Assembly: GCA_013138735.1 (NCBI GenBank)
Contig: WTCE01000018.1
Coordinates: 1-64,000 of the forward strand
Source: Crocinitomix sp.
Lineage (GTDB): Bacteria > Bacteroidota > Bacteroidia > Flavobacteriales_D > Crocinitomicaceae
Direction of reading: 5' to 3'
Length of the DNA: 64,000 bases
Below the pieces are notes generated by a model that made no database searches, was not told the DNA's origin, and was given only the letters and a program-made list of their open reading frames with translations. This document shows, piece by piece, positions 1 through 7,332 of this stretch. Position 1 is the stretch's first letter, and every line of letters starts with the position of its first letter. The position numbers and the translations under genes are program-made.

Positions 1-93
1 ACTGAAAGGCTAATTGCAAAATACGTAAAGGAGCAAGGAATTGAACAAGAGTATAAAAAGCTAAAAGAAAATCATCAATTGAAGCTATTTTAA
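1..93 (+). CDS. C-terminal end of an unidentified protein (partial)
   Basis: An open frame runs from the left edge to a TAA at 91-93 and encodes 30 residues rich in Lys and Glu. The last residues are HQLKLF, which resembles the pentapeptide QLxLF used by many DNA-metabolism proteins to bind the beta sliding clamp. That resemblance is only suggestive in so short a piece. The reading frame is convergent with the lipoprotein gene at 118-504, and a hairpin lies between the two stops. I do not recognise the family. Confidence 0.5.
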   Translation, partial: TERLIAKYVKEQGIEQEYKKLKENHQLKLF

Positions 94-95
94 TG

Positions 96-116
96 CCTCG
101 CGGGCTTGCCCCGAGG
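96..116. repeat. GC-rich imperfect palindrome between convergent genes
   Basis: CCTCGCGGGC and GCCCCGAGG form a GC-rich imperfect stem-loop in an AT-rich surrounding. It sits between the stop of the left-edge gene and the stop of the lipoprotein gene. It could act as a bidirectional terminator. From memory, very similar palindromes recur between genes in marine Bacteroidota, so a dispersed repeat is equally possible. Confidence 0.6.
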
Positions 117-117
117 A

Positions 118-504
118 TTATTTACTCAAAATTACCATTTCCGATCGTCTGTCAATTTCGATTAACTCAAGATCTACCATACCAGTAACCATGTCTCCAT
201 CCGAATCTTTCAGGTTATCTGCTGGCATATATAAATAAGTTCCTTTGGCCCCACCATAATAGAGTCCTGCTGAAACATCAAAAGAATGATGTTCAGTAGC
301 CGCCGCTAAATTGTCTGTAAAAAACGTGCCTAATCCAGCTTCAGCTTCTGAGATGATTTCAATCGTTCCAGAGGGATTCGTAATGGTGCTTGTCGTTGTG
401 TCCGTCTCTTCATCTACAGGAGGATCAATTGGTGTTTCTTTTTTACAAGAAAAACTAAGCAATATAATTCCAGTTGCCATAAGGCAATATTTTAAATTTT
501 TCAT
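118..504 (-). CDS. Truncated lipoprotein, probably outer-membrane anchored
   Basis: This 128-residue protein starts with a lipoprotein signal peptide (MKNLKYC..., lipobox LSFSC followed by KK). A Pro/Asp/Thr-rich linker follows. The remaining domain contains GTYLYMPADNLKDSDGDMVTG and VDLELIEI. It resembles the start of a domain found in longer Bacteroidota lipoproteins, where a 'GT.. .IPA..L.D..G..V.G.V.IELIE' core continues for many more residues. Here the protein ends directly after SEMVILSK, beside a GC-rich palindrome, so the gene looks shortened. No catalytic motif is visible. The family link is from memory; the truncation is an inference. Confidence 0.65.
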   Translation of the reverse strand: MKNLKYCLMATGIILLSFSCKKETPIDPPVDEETDTTTSTITNPSGTIEIISEAEAGLGTFFTDNLAAATEHHSFDVSAGLYYGGAKGTYLYMPADNLKDSDGDMVTGMVDLELIEIDRRSEMVILSK

Positions 505-668
505 AATTTGGGTAATATTTTATTAGGTTAAATGCAGTAATTAATTTAAGTCCTTTGAGTAGCAGAACTTTTAAAATTATCTTTTGAAACGCTTCATCAA
601 TAGAACGCATTTTATTTTGTAAAGGTTGCATTCCCCATTTTTTATCTACCGTTGCAACGTATATTTCA

Positions 669-676
669 TAAATTTG
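669..676 (+). promoter_or_regulatory. Bacteroidota -7 box for the AAA ATPase gene
   Basis: TAAATTTG fits the Bacteroidota sigma-A -7 element TAnnTTTG. It ends only 7 bases before the ATG at 684, so transcription would begin close to the start codon. A TTG at 652-654 is a poor -33 match at 14 bases spacing. Confidence 0.45.
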
Positions 677-683
677 CACTTGC

Positions 684-1391
684 ATGAATAGTTTATACTT
701 AACCAATCAAGCCACGGTAGAATTAGATGAGGTTGTCTTTGATGATAAATTGTCGAATCAAATCAATGATTTTTTAGATGAGTATTCGCATAAAGAAGTT
801 TTGGAATCGTATGATTTGCCTGTAGCAAATAAGCTTTTTCTTTATGGACGAACGGGCTGTGGTAAAACCATGACCGCCAAGGCGCTCGCCACCCGCTTGA
901 AGAAAAAAATATTTATTGTCAATTTAAGCACAATCGTTTCTTCAAGATTGGGCGAAACAGCTAAGAATTTAGCGGCACTTTTTAAAAATGTAGAGCATAA
1001 AAAAGCCGTCCTATTTTTTGACGAATTTGACTCATTAGGCAGCATGCGCGATTATGACAATAACGATACTAGTGAAATGAAGCGTGTTGTCAATACCATA
1101 TTGCAATTAATTGATGCATTCCCCAATGATTCAATTTTGATTGGTGCCACCAATCAAATTCAATTGATTGATGAAGCCTTGTTACGGCGGTTTGATTTAA
1201 AGCTTGAGTTTACAACACCGCCAAAGCCAGTTTTGGATGCTTATTACGATAAACTTTTAGTAAAATACCCAGAAATATATAGAACGATTGAGCGGATTTA
1301 TGATATCTCATTTGCTGATGCTCAAAACTTAATATTTACACGCGTAAAAAAGAATATTATCGCGTTTGAAGAGACTAAATTAAAATCATGA
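684..1391 (+). CDS. Stand-alone AAA+ ATPase
   Basis: The 235-residue protein is essentially one AAA+ module. It has Walker A GRTGCGKT (about residues 55-62), Walker B AVLFFDEFDS (about 108-117), sensor 1 IGATNQ and an arginine-finger-like LLRRFD. The fold class is that of FtsH/Cdc48-type classic AAA proteins, but no protease, substrate-binding N-domain or membrane helix is present. Small ATPases like this usually act with a separately encoded partner. Its stop overlaps the start of the isoaspartyl peptidase by 4 bases (ATGA), so the two are translationally coupled. A role in remodelling or activating the peptidase or cyanophycin-related proteins is my inference. The start at 684 is preferred because the next Met lies inside the AAA core. 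Confidence 0.85.
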   Translation: MNSLYLTNQATVELDEVVFDDKLSNQINDFLDEYSHKEVLESYDLPVANKLFLYGRTGCGKTMTAKALATRLKKKIFIVNLSTIVSSRLGETAKNLAALFKNVEHKKAVLFFDEFDSLGSMRDYDNNDTSEMKRVVNTILQLIDAFPNDSILIGATNQIQLIDEALLRRFDLKLEFTTPPKPVLDAYYDKLLVKYPEIYRTIERIYDISFADAQNLIFTRVKKNIIAFEETKLKS

Positions 1392-2317
1392 ATACATTTT
1401 CAATAGCAATACACGGTGGCGCAGGGACCTTAGTAAAAGGAATGATGACACCTGAAAAGGAAAAAGAATACCGATTAGCCTTGGAACATGCTTTAGAAGG
1501 TGGATACACCATTTTAGAAAACGGAGGTTCGTCAATTGATGCAGTTGAGGCTGCGGTAAAGCGCCTCGAAGATTCGCGTCTTTTTAATGCTGGTAAAGGG
1601 AGTGTTTTTACTGCGGCAGAAACACATGAAATGGATGCTTCTATAATGGACGGTCAAACGTTGAATGCCGGAGCCGTTTCTTTAATAAGCGGAATTAAAA
1701 ACCCCGTGAGTTTAGCAAGAGATGTAATGGATAAAAGTGAGCATGTTTTCATGGCAGGTGCAGGCGCAATGGAGTTTGCAAAAAACAATAATTACACGTT
1801 GGAGGATGATAGTTATTTTTATGATGAATTTCGCCATCAGCAATGGATAGAAATTAAAGACACAGATAGTTTTCAATTGGATCACGCGAAAAAGAAGGAT
1901 TCAAAATTTGGGACTGTTGGAGCGGTTGCCTGTGATCAAAATGGAAATATTGCTGCCGCTACATCAACTGGTGGAATGACAAATAAAAAGTTCGGTAGAG
2001 TAGGTGATAGTCCAATGATTGGAGCTGGTAATTATGCAAATAATGAAACATGTGCCGTGTCTTGTACTGGTAGTGGAGAATATTTCATTAGAGGAGTTGT
2101 AGCCTATGATGTAGCTTGTTTAATTGAGCATAAAGAGATGTCATTGGCAGATGCGGCAACTGAAGTAATTAGTAACCGTGTACTAAAATTGGGTGGTGAT
2201 GGTGGCCTTATCGCTATTAACGCGAAGGGCGAAATTGCAATGCCTTTTAATACAGAAGGGATGTACCGCGCATCTAAATCTTCAAATGGCGTTCAAAAGA
2301 TTTCGATTTATAAATAA
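1388..2317 (+). CDS. Isoaspartyl peptidase / plant-type L-asparaginase
   Basis: This 309-residue protein is an N-terminal-nucleophile hydrolase of the isoaspartyl peptidase / asparaginase family (IaaA type). IAIHGGAG near the N-terminus is the family signature. The autocleavage site is G175-T176, in FGTVGAVACD, and T176 becomes the nucleophile after self-processing. TGSGE is a further conserved block. In cyanophycin metabolism such enzymes split beta-Asp-Arg dipeptides released by cyanophycinase into aspartate and arginine. Cyanophycinase and cyanophycin synthetase lie just downstream, which supports that role. The start codon overlaps the AAA ATPase stop. No signal peptide is visible, so it should be cytoplasmic. 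General isoaspartyl repair or asparaginase activity remains possible. Confidence 0.93.
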   Translation: MNTFSIAIHGGAGTLVKGMMTPEKEKEYRLALEHALEGGYTILENGGSSIDAVEAAVKRLEDSRLFNAGKGSVFTAAETHEMDASIMDGQTLNAGAVSLISGIKNPVSLARDVMDKSEHVFMAGAGAMEFAKNNNYTLEDDSYFYDEFRHQQWIEIKDTDSFQLDHAKKKDSKFGTVGAVACDQNGNIAAATSTGGMTNKKFGRVGDSPMIGAGNYANNETCAVSCTGSGEYFIRGVVAYDVACLIEHKEMSLADAATEVISNRVLKLGGDGGLIAINAKGEIAMPFNTEGMYRASKSSNGVQKISIYK

Positions 2318-2448
2318 ATTGAAGAATATCTTTAGCGGTATTCATAGCTGGCAGATTGATTTTTTCACTGCTTTTTTTGTTTCATATTTGACATTTTATT
2401 TGCACTAGTTTTACCAACTCAACCCCAAAACATTTCTAAATACATGCT

Positions 2449-2974
2449 ATGCGCGAGGATATAGTATTACCTGAAGAGGTAATAATGAGTGAAATTTATT
2501 TGGTTCGGAACCAAAAAGTTATGTTAGATAGTGACCTAGCTGATTTGTACCAAGTGGAAACTAAAAGAGTCAATGAGTAATTAAAAAGAAATGTCGACAG
2601 ATTTCCGTCTGATTTCATGTTCCAACTCTCAAAAAATGAATGGGAAAACTTGAAGTCGCAAATTGCGACCTCAAGATGGGGAGGTAGGAGAACTTTACAC
2701 TATGTATTCACTGAATACGGAGTTTTAATGCTTTCTAGTGTTTTAAATAGCAAAAGGGCTATTGCTGTAAACATTGAGATCATGCGGGTTTATACCAAGA
2801 TGAGGGAGCTCATTTTATCGCACAAAGATATGTTGATGGAACTAGAGGAAATAAAAAAATATGTCCTCGCAAGACCAACGAATAGATATTGTCTTTGATT
2901 ATTTGACCAAATTTATCACTCAAGAGGAAGAAAAGGAGCCTATGAGGAAAGTTGGATTCAAGTCAAAAAAGTGA
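2449..2974 (+). pseudogene. ORF6N-domain protein, broken by a stop and a frameshift
   Basis: The first segment from ATG 2449 encodes IYLVRNQKVMLDSDLADLY and ends at a TAA at 2578-2580. The same frame continues as LKRNVDRFPSDFMFQLS... and FTEYGVLMLSSVLNS, both hallmarks of the ORF6N (KilA-N related) DNA-binding domain. The expected residue at the stop is Gln, so CAA to TAA is the simplest change. Near 2855-2862, after an A-run, the frame shifts by one, and the expected tail (SSQDQRIDIVFDYLTKF) is found up to a stop at 2972-2974. An intact gene would be about 175 residues. ORF6N proteins are typical of phage and accessory DNA, so this is probably a decaying mobile-element remnant. Confidence 0.85.
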
Positions 2975-3007
2975 GGAAATTATAGCGTATTTATTCAGTT
3001 CGGGAGT

Positions 3008-3020
3008 CCGCCTCAGGCGG
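3008..3020. repeat. Short GC palindrome between convergent genes
   Basis: CCGCCTCAGGCGG is a perfect 6-bp stem around one base. It lies between the end of the broken ORF6N gene and the stop of cyanophycinase. It may serve as a transcription end signal or be a dispersed repeat; no T-tract follows on either strand. Confidence 0.45.
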
Positions 3021-3033
3021 TTATATCGAAGAA

Positions 3034-3897
3034 CTAAACGAAAGGTGCATCAATCGGCAGCACAGTAATTTTTCGTGTATTGATTTCGAATCTATCGCCA
3101 TTAGACAAAACATGTGTTATCATGTTTGTAATTGTCATTGGTGTACCTTCATCTAATTGATCAATAGTATTATGTCCCAAATTTCTTGCGTCAAAAACAA
3201 TCACCATTCCAGATCCAATCACTTCAAACTCACTGTTGTTGCGAATAATTAACCCTGTATCTTCAGCTAAACCAATGCCAATTAAATCGGGGAAATGCGC
3301 AACAGATTCAGTTAGTCTGCCAAAACGCCCTCGTTTAATAAAATGCGAATCGATTATCAAATGAGGAGTGAAACTCATTCCTTCTCCCAAGCCAACAACT
3401 CCTTTTCTGAAAGATTCAGATCTGTTTCCACCTGTAATCATTTCTTCCGACATACACATGGCACCAGCACTGGTTCCAGCAATTACAAAAGCCTCATTTA
3501 AATAACGTTCTTGCAATATTTTATGGATAGTAGATCCGCCAATTTTTTTTGTAATTTTAGATTGATCTCCTCCTGAAAACATAACGCAATCAGCAGTTTT
3601 AATCAAATTTATAGCTGCCTCTTTTTCCGAATCCGAACTTTCACGTATGTCAAGGAAATGGACATTTGTACAGCCTAATTTGTCAAAGGCCTCTTTGTAA
3701 CTTTCACAAACTTCAACTGGAATGCTTGATGCGGTTGGAATTAAAACAATTTTGGAATCTATGCCACCTGCTTCTTCAACCACTTTCGATAAGATCCCAG
3801 CGTCAATAAATTCAAGTGTATGCATCTCATCTTCACCACCTTTATCTTCATTCCCCCCAATTGGTATTAACACACCCCTAACATTAGAATTTACCAT
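3034..3897 (-). CDS. cphB: Cyanophycinase
   Basis: The 287-residue protein belongs to peptidase family S51. GTSAGAMCMSEEM carries the catalytic Ser (S143) in the family's nucleophile elbow. IPIGGNEDKG near the N-terminus and MFSGGDQ are further conserved blocks. Cyanophycinase cuts the multi-L-arginyl-poly-L-aspartate storage polymer into beta-Asp-Arg dipeptides. Length is close to other CphB proteins. No signal peptide is seen, fitting intracellular breakdown rather than the secreted CphE form. It is transcribed away from cphA, with a 185-bp shared upstream region. A CAAATTTA at 3927-3934 reads TAAATTTG on this strand and may be its -7 box. Confidence 0.95.
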   Translation of the reverse strand: MVNSNVRGVLIPIGGNEDKGGEDEMHTLEFIDAGILSKVVEEAGGIDSKIVLIPTASSIPVEVCESYKEAFDKLGCTNVHFLDIRESSDSEKEAAINLIKTADCVMFSGGDQSKITKKIGGSTIHKILQERYLNEAFVIAGTSAGAMCMSEEMITGGNRSESFRKGVVGLGEGMSFTPHLIIDSHFIKRGRFGRLTESVAHFPDLIGIGLAEDTGLIIRNNSEFEVIGSGMVIVFDARNLGHNTIDQLDEGTPMTITNMITHVLSNGDRFEINTRKITVLPIDAPFV

Positions 3898-4082
3898 TTG
3901 ATCTTATTTAAATTTTCGCGTAAAGACAAATTTACAGTAATTGGTGAAAAAAATGATATATTTATAACAATTCGTTAACGACATGTTGTTATGAACGAAC
4001 CTTTGTCCCTAAAACTAAGGATGGTAAGAGTAGCTCAGTGAGGTACATTATTTTTGAGCTCAATTAAGAAAAGATTAAACCT
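3898..4082. promoter_or_regulatory. Divergent control region of cphB and cphA
   Basis: This 185-bp gap separates the cyanophycinase and cyanophycin synthetase starts. On the minus strand TAAATTTG (3927-3934) matches the -7 consensus. On the plus strand AACCTTTG (about 4000-4008) is a weaker match. Shared control of synthesis and breakdown could be exerted here, but I see no clear operator. Confidence 0.4.
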
Positions 4083-6728
4083 ATGGAAATACGCAGTATA
4101 AATGCAATGAGAGGACCAAATTATTGGTCTGTTCGCCGTCACAAATTAATTGTAATGGTGCTTGATTTAGAGGAGATGGAAGAACGTCCATCCAATAAAA
4201 TTGATGGATTTAGTGATCGATTGCAAGCCTTATTTCCGGGTATGTTTGAACATAGATGTTCTGTAGGTACGGCTGGTGGTTTTTTTCAGCGTGTTGCCGA
4301 AGGAACTTGGATGGGGCATATCATTGAACATATTGCCTTAGAAATTCAATCCTTAGCAGGAATGGAAGTTGGCTTTGGTCGTACAAGAGGTTATGGCGAA
4401 GAAGGTGTTTATAATGTGGTATTTGCCTATACGGAAGAAAAAGTTGGGCGCTTTGCTGCAAAAGTTTCAGTAGCAATATGCGAAGCTTTAATTGATGGTA
4501 AGGACTATGATCTTGAAGCAGATATTCAAGAAATGCGTGAAATCCGAGAAGATGAACGCCTTGGGCCAAGTACTGGCTCAATAATAGCCGAAGCTGAGGC
4601 GCGAGGTATTCCATGGATTCGTTTGAATAAATATTCACTCTGTCAATTGGGTTATGGGGCAAATCAAAAAAGAATTCAGGCAACTGTAACAAGCGAAACG
4701 AGCAGTATAGGTGTTGAGATTGCTTGTGATAAAGAAGATACAAAACACTTGTTGGAGCAAGCCGAGATTGAGGTGCCGCGCGGTGATATTATTCGAAGAG
4801 AACGTAGTTTGGAGGAGACGTGTAAATATGTTGGATATCCATTGGTGATTAAACCTGTTGGCGGGAATCATGGGCGTGGAATTACAGTTGGTGTTAGTAA
4901 TTATGAAGAGGCTGTCGTTGCGTATCATGCAGCTAAGGAAGTTTCTTCGGCTGTTATTGTAGAGAAGTTGATTATAGGTGAGGATTATCGTTTATTGGTA
5001 ATTAACAATGTGCTTGTTGCCGCTTCAAAACGGACGCCAGCACATGTTATTGGTGATGGTAAATCTACTGTTCGCGAATTGGTGGATATTGTGAATTCTG
5101 ACCCAAGAAGAGGGTATGGGCATGAAAATGTGTTGACGCAAATAACGATAAACGATTTAACGAAAAGTATTTTAAAGGGTGAAGGTTATACTGAAGATAG
5201 TGTGATTGCTGAAGGGGAAATGCTTATTTTAAAAGATACGGCAAACCTTTCAACAGGTGGAACGGCAGAGGATGTGACAGATATTGTTCACCCTGCAAAT
5301 GTTTCTATGTCGGAGCGTATTTCTAAAATCATTGATTTAGATATTTGTGGTATTGATATCATGACAACTGATATTTCTCAACCATTACCAGATACTGGTG
5401 GAGCCGTGCTTGAAGTTAATGCGGGACCTGGATTTAGAATGCATTTGGCGCCAACTAAAGGATTGCCAAGAAATGTTGCAGGTCATGTAATTGATAAATT
5501 ATTTCCACAAGGAAAGACAGGCCGAATTCCAATTATAGCAGTTTCTGGAACAAATGGAAAAACAACCACTACGCGTTTGATTGCGCATATGATGAAAATG
5601 ACTGGATTCCGAGTTGGTTATACAACTACTGACGGAGTTTATATTCAAAATAGATTATTAATGACGGGTGATTGTACAGGTCCTGCAAGTGCAGAGTTTG
5701 TATTAAAAGATCCAACTGTTAATTTAGCCGTTTTAGAATGTGCACGTGGCGGACTATTAAGAGCAGGTTTAGGATTTAAAAAATGTGACATTGCGATTGT
5801 TACTAATGTATCAGCAGATCATTTAGGCTTAAAAGGCATTCATACAATTGAGCAATTGGCCAAAGTGAAAGGCGTTGTGCCGGAAACTGTATTGCCAAGT
5901 GGATATGCAATTTTAAACGCGGATGATGATTTAGTCTATGAAATGCGTCGTAATGTAGATTGTAACGTTGCACTTTTCTCAATGGATGAGGAGAATCCTA
6001 GAATTAAAGCCTTGCAACGTATGGGCGGAATTTGTGCAGTTTTTGAAAACGGATATGTAACGATTTGTAGAGGAGAGTGGAAAATGCGTGTCATGCGTGT
6101 TGAAGAAATTCCTTTGACATATGGTGGTAAGGCCGAGTTTATGATTCAAAATGTATTGCCTGCGATTTTAACAGCGAACATTCAGGGGATTAGTATCGAG
6201 GATATGCGTGCGGCATTGGAAACATTTATTCCTTCAGCTTCGCAGACTCCAGGGCGCTTAAATTTATTTGAGTTTAATAATTTTTCTGTCTTATTAGATT
6301 ATGCACACAATCCAGCAGGAATGCGCGCATTGAAAAAATTTGTTGACAATTTAGAAGCAACTGTTAAGGTTGGAATCATTGCTGGAATTGGTGATCGTAG
6401 AGAAGAGGATAATAACGAGATGGGTGGAATTGCAGCCGAGATGTTTGATGAAATTATCATTCGTCAAGACAAGAGGTTACGTGGTAAAACAGAGGAAGAA
6501 TTAATCAAGATGCTGAGTGATGGAATCAAGATGAAAAATCCTTCAATCAAAACCACAATTATTCCTTCAGAAAAAGAAGCGATTACCTATGCCATTAAAA
6601 ATGCTGTTAAAGGTTCTTTAATTGTATTGAGTAGTGACGTTATTCCTGAGGCGCTTGATTTGGTGAAACACTTTAAGGAATTAGAAATGCGCGGTGAACC
6701 TATGGAGGCTCAGTCTGGGCTATGCTAA
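4083..6728 (+). CDS. cphA: Cyanophycin synthetase
   Basis: At 881 residues this matches CphA1 length (about 870-900). The N-terminus IRSINAMRGPNYWSVRRHK is the family signature. An ATP-grasp domain follows, with KPVGGNHGRGITVGV near residues 257-271, and extends to about 480. A Mur-ligase-like domain begins with SGTNGKTTTTR (about 487-497) and contains DYAHNPAG. The enzyme adds Asp to the backbone with the ATP-grasp site and Arg to each side chain with the Mur-ligase site, giving the nitrogen-storage polymer cyanophycin. It is divergent from cyanophycinase and overlaps the next gene by 7 bases. All main motifs are present, so it should be active. Confidence 0.97.
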   Translation: MEIRSINAMRGPNYWSVRRHKLIVMVLDLEEMEERPSNKIDGFSDRLQALFPGMFEHRCSVGTAGGFFQRVAEGTWMGHIIEHIALEIQSLAGMEVGFGRTRGYGEEGVYNVVFAYTEEKVGRFAAKVSVAICEALIDGKDYDLEADIQEMREIREDERLGPSTGSIIAEAEARGIPWIRLNKYSLCQLGYGANQKRIQATVTSETSSIGVEIACDKEDTKHLLEQAEIEVPRGDIIRRERSLEETCKYVGYPLVIKPVGGNHGRGITVGVSNYEEAVVAYHAAKEVSSAVIVEKLIIGEDYRLLVINNVLVAASKRTPAHVIGDGKSTVRELVDIVNSDPRRGYGHENVLTQITINDLTKSILKGEGYTEDSVIAEGEMLILKDTANLSTGGTAEDVTDIVHPANVSMSERISKIIDLDICGIDIMTTDISQPLPDTGGAVLEVNAGPGFRMHLAPTKGLPRNVAGHVIDKLFPQGKTGRIPIIAVSGTNGKTTTTRLIAHMMKMTGFRVGYTTTDGVYIQNRLLMTGDCTGPASAEFVLKDPTVNLAVLECARGGLLRAGLGFKKCDIAIVTNVSADHLGLKGIHTIEQLAKVKGVVPETVLPSGYAILNADDDLVYEMRRNVDCNVALFSMDEENPRIKALQRMGGICAVFENGYVTICRGEWKMRVMRVEEIPLTYGGKAEFMIQNVLPAILTANIQGISIEDMRAALETFIPSASQTPGRLNLFEFNNFSVLLDYAHNPAGMRALKKFVDNLEATVKVGIIAGIGDRREEDNNEMGGIAAEMFDEIIIRQDKRLRGKTEEELIKMLSDGIKMKNPSIKTTIIPSEKEAITYAIKNAVKGSLIVLSSDVIPEALDLVKHFKELEMRGEPMEAQSGLC

Positions 6729-7204
6729 TGAATCAAAATGTTAAGAAAAATATCAGATTATTAGCGGAGAAGTACAAGCACGATATTCAGTATCGGGAGA
6801 GAAGTATACTATTGACGAGTTCAATTAATCAAATTGAAATTACTCAAAAGGATAAGTATGGATTCTATTTCAGTTATAATCCAAATTTGGAGGGTAAGAA
6901 AAGAGAGGTTGATTTCCATGATATTTATGATGTCCTAATCGATCTTTTGAGTAGAAGGGAAATCTATCATTTGAAGCCAAAAAACGGAAACTTGTTAACC
7001 ATTGATGATTGGATTGATGGAGATGGTTGCGCCTCGGATAAAGCATTTCAAAAACAGTTTAAAGAATTGGATCAATCTGTTCTTGAATATAAAAACCTCG
7101 GTGGCAATAGAATTGAGGCAGAATATTATAAAGGGCTGATTATTATTATAGATGATTTACTTATGGATAAATCTAATGTTATAGAGCTGAAATCTTTGAT
7201 TTAG
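6722..7204 (+). CDS. Unknown protein translationally coupled to cphA
   Basis: The 160-residue product has no signal peptide or membrane segment and is mixed charged and hydrophobic, with Lys/Asp-rich stretches. I do not recognise a family. The ATG at 6722 overlaps the cphA stop, and a second ATG at 6728 also overlaps it (TAATG), so co-translation with cphA is likely whichever is used. The C-terminal third (EYYKGLIIIIDDLLMD) looks like an amphipathic helix-rich segment. Its position suggests a function connected with cyanophycin production, for example a granule-associated or regulatory protein. That is inference from context only. Confidence 0.7.
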   Translation: MLMNQNVKKNIRLLAEKYKHDIQYRERSILLTSSINQIEITQKDKYGFYFSYNPNLEGKKREVDFHDIYDVLIDLLSRREIYHLKPKNGNLLTIDDWIDGDGCASDKAFQKQFKELDQSVLEYKNLGGNRIEAEYYKGLIIIIDDLLMDKSNVIELKSLI

Positions 7205-7299
7205 GTCGAAAAGAGAAAATCATTCACGAAAAAACCCGCAGTAAGAAAATGTAAATATTCACCTTCCTCAAATCACAAAGCATAAGATTGAGTGATTTG

Positions 7300-7325
7300 C
7301 AAATTCATTTGGGCATTTTATCGAG
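7300..7325 (-). repeat. 26-bp repeat, copy 1 (other copy at 9458-9483)
   Basis: The sequence begins CAAATTCATTTGG and ends TATCGAG. It matches the segment at 9458-9483 in 23 of 26 positions. Both copies lie a few bases past the stop codon of a minus-strand gene, and both contain the short palindrome CAAATTCATTTG. Confidence 0.6.
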
Positions 7326-7332
7326 TTTAGCG

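Noticed and set aside
455-706. 83-residue minus-strand frame
   Set aside because: It overlaps the lipoprotein start and the AAA ATPase promoter and start; composition is random-looking.
4321-4928. Minus-strand frames inside cphA
   Set aside because: They are antisense shadows of a clearly conserved coding sequence.
7205-7282. Read-through extension of the gene coupled to cphA
   Set aside because: The frame after the TAG stays open for about 25 codons, but the residues do not look coding and no overlap with a following gene supports it.
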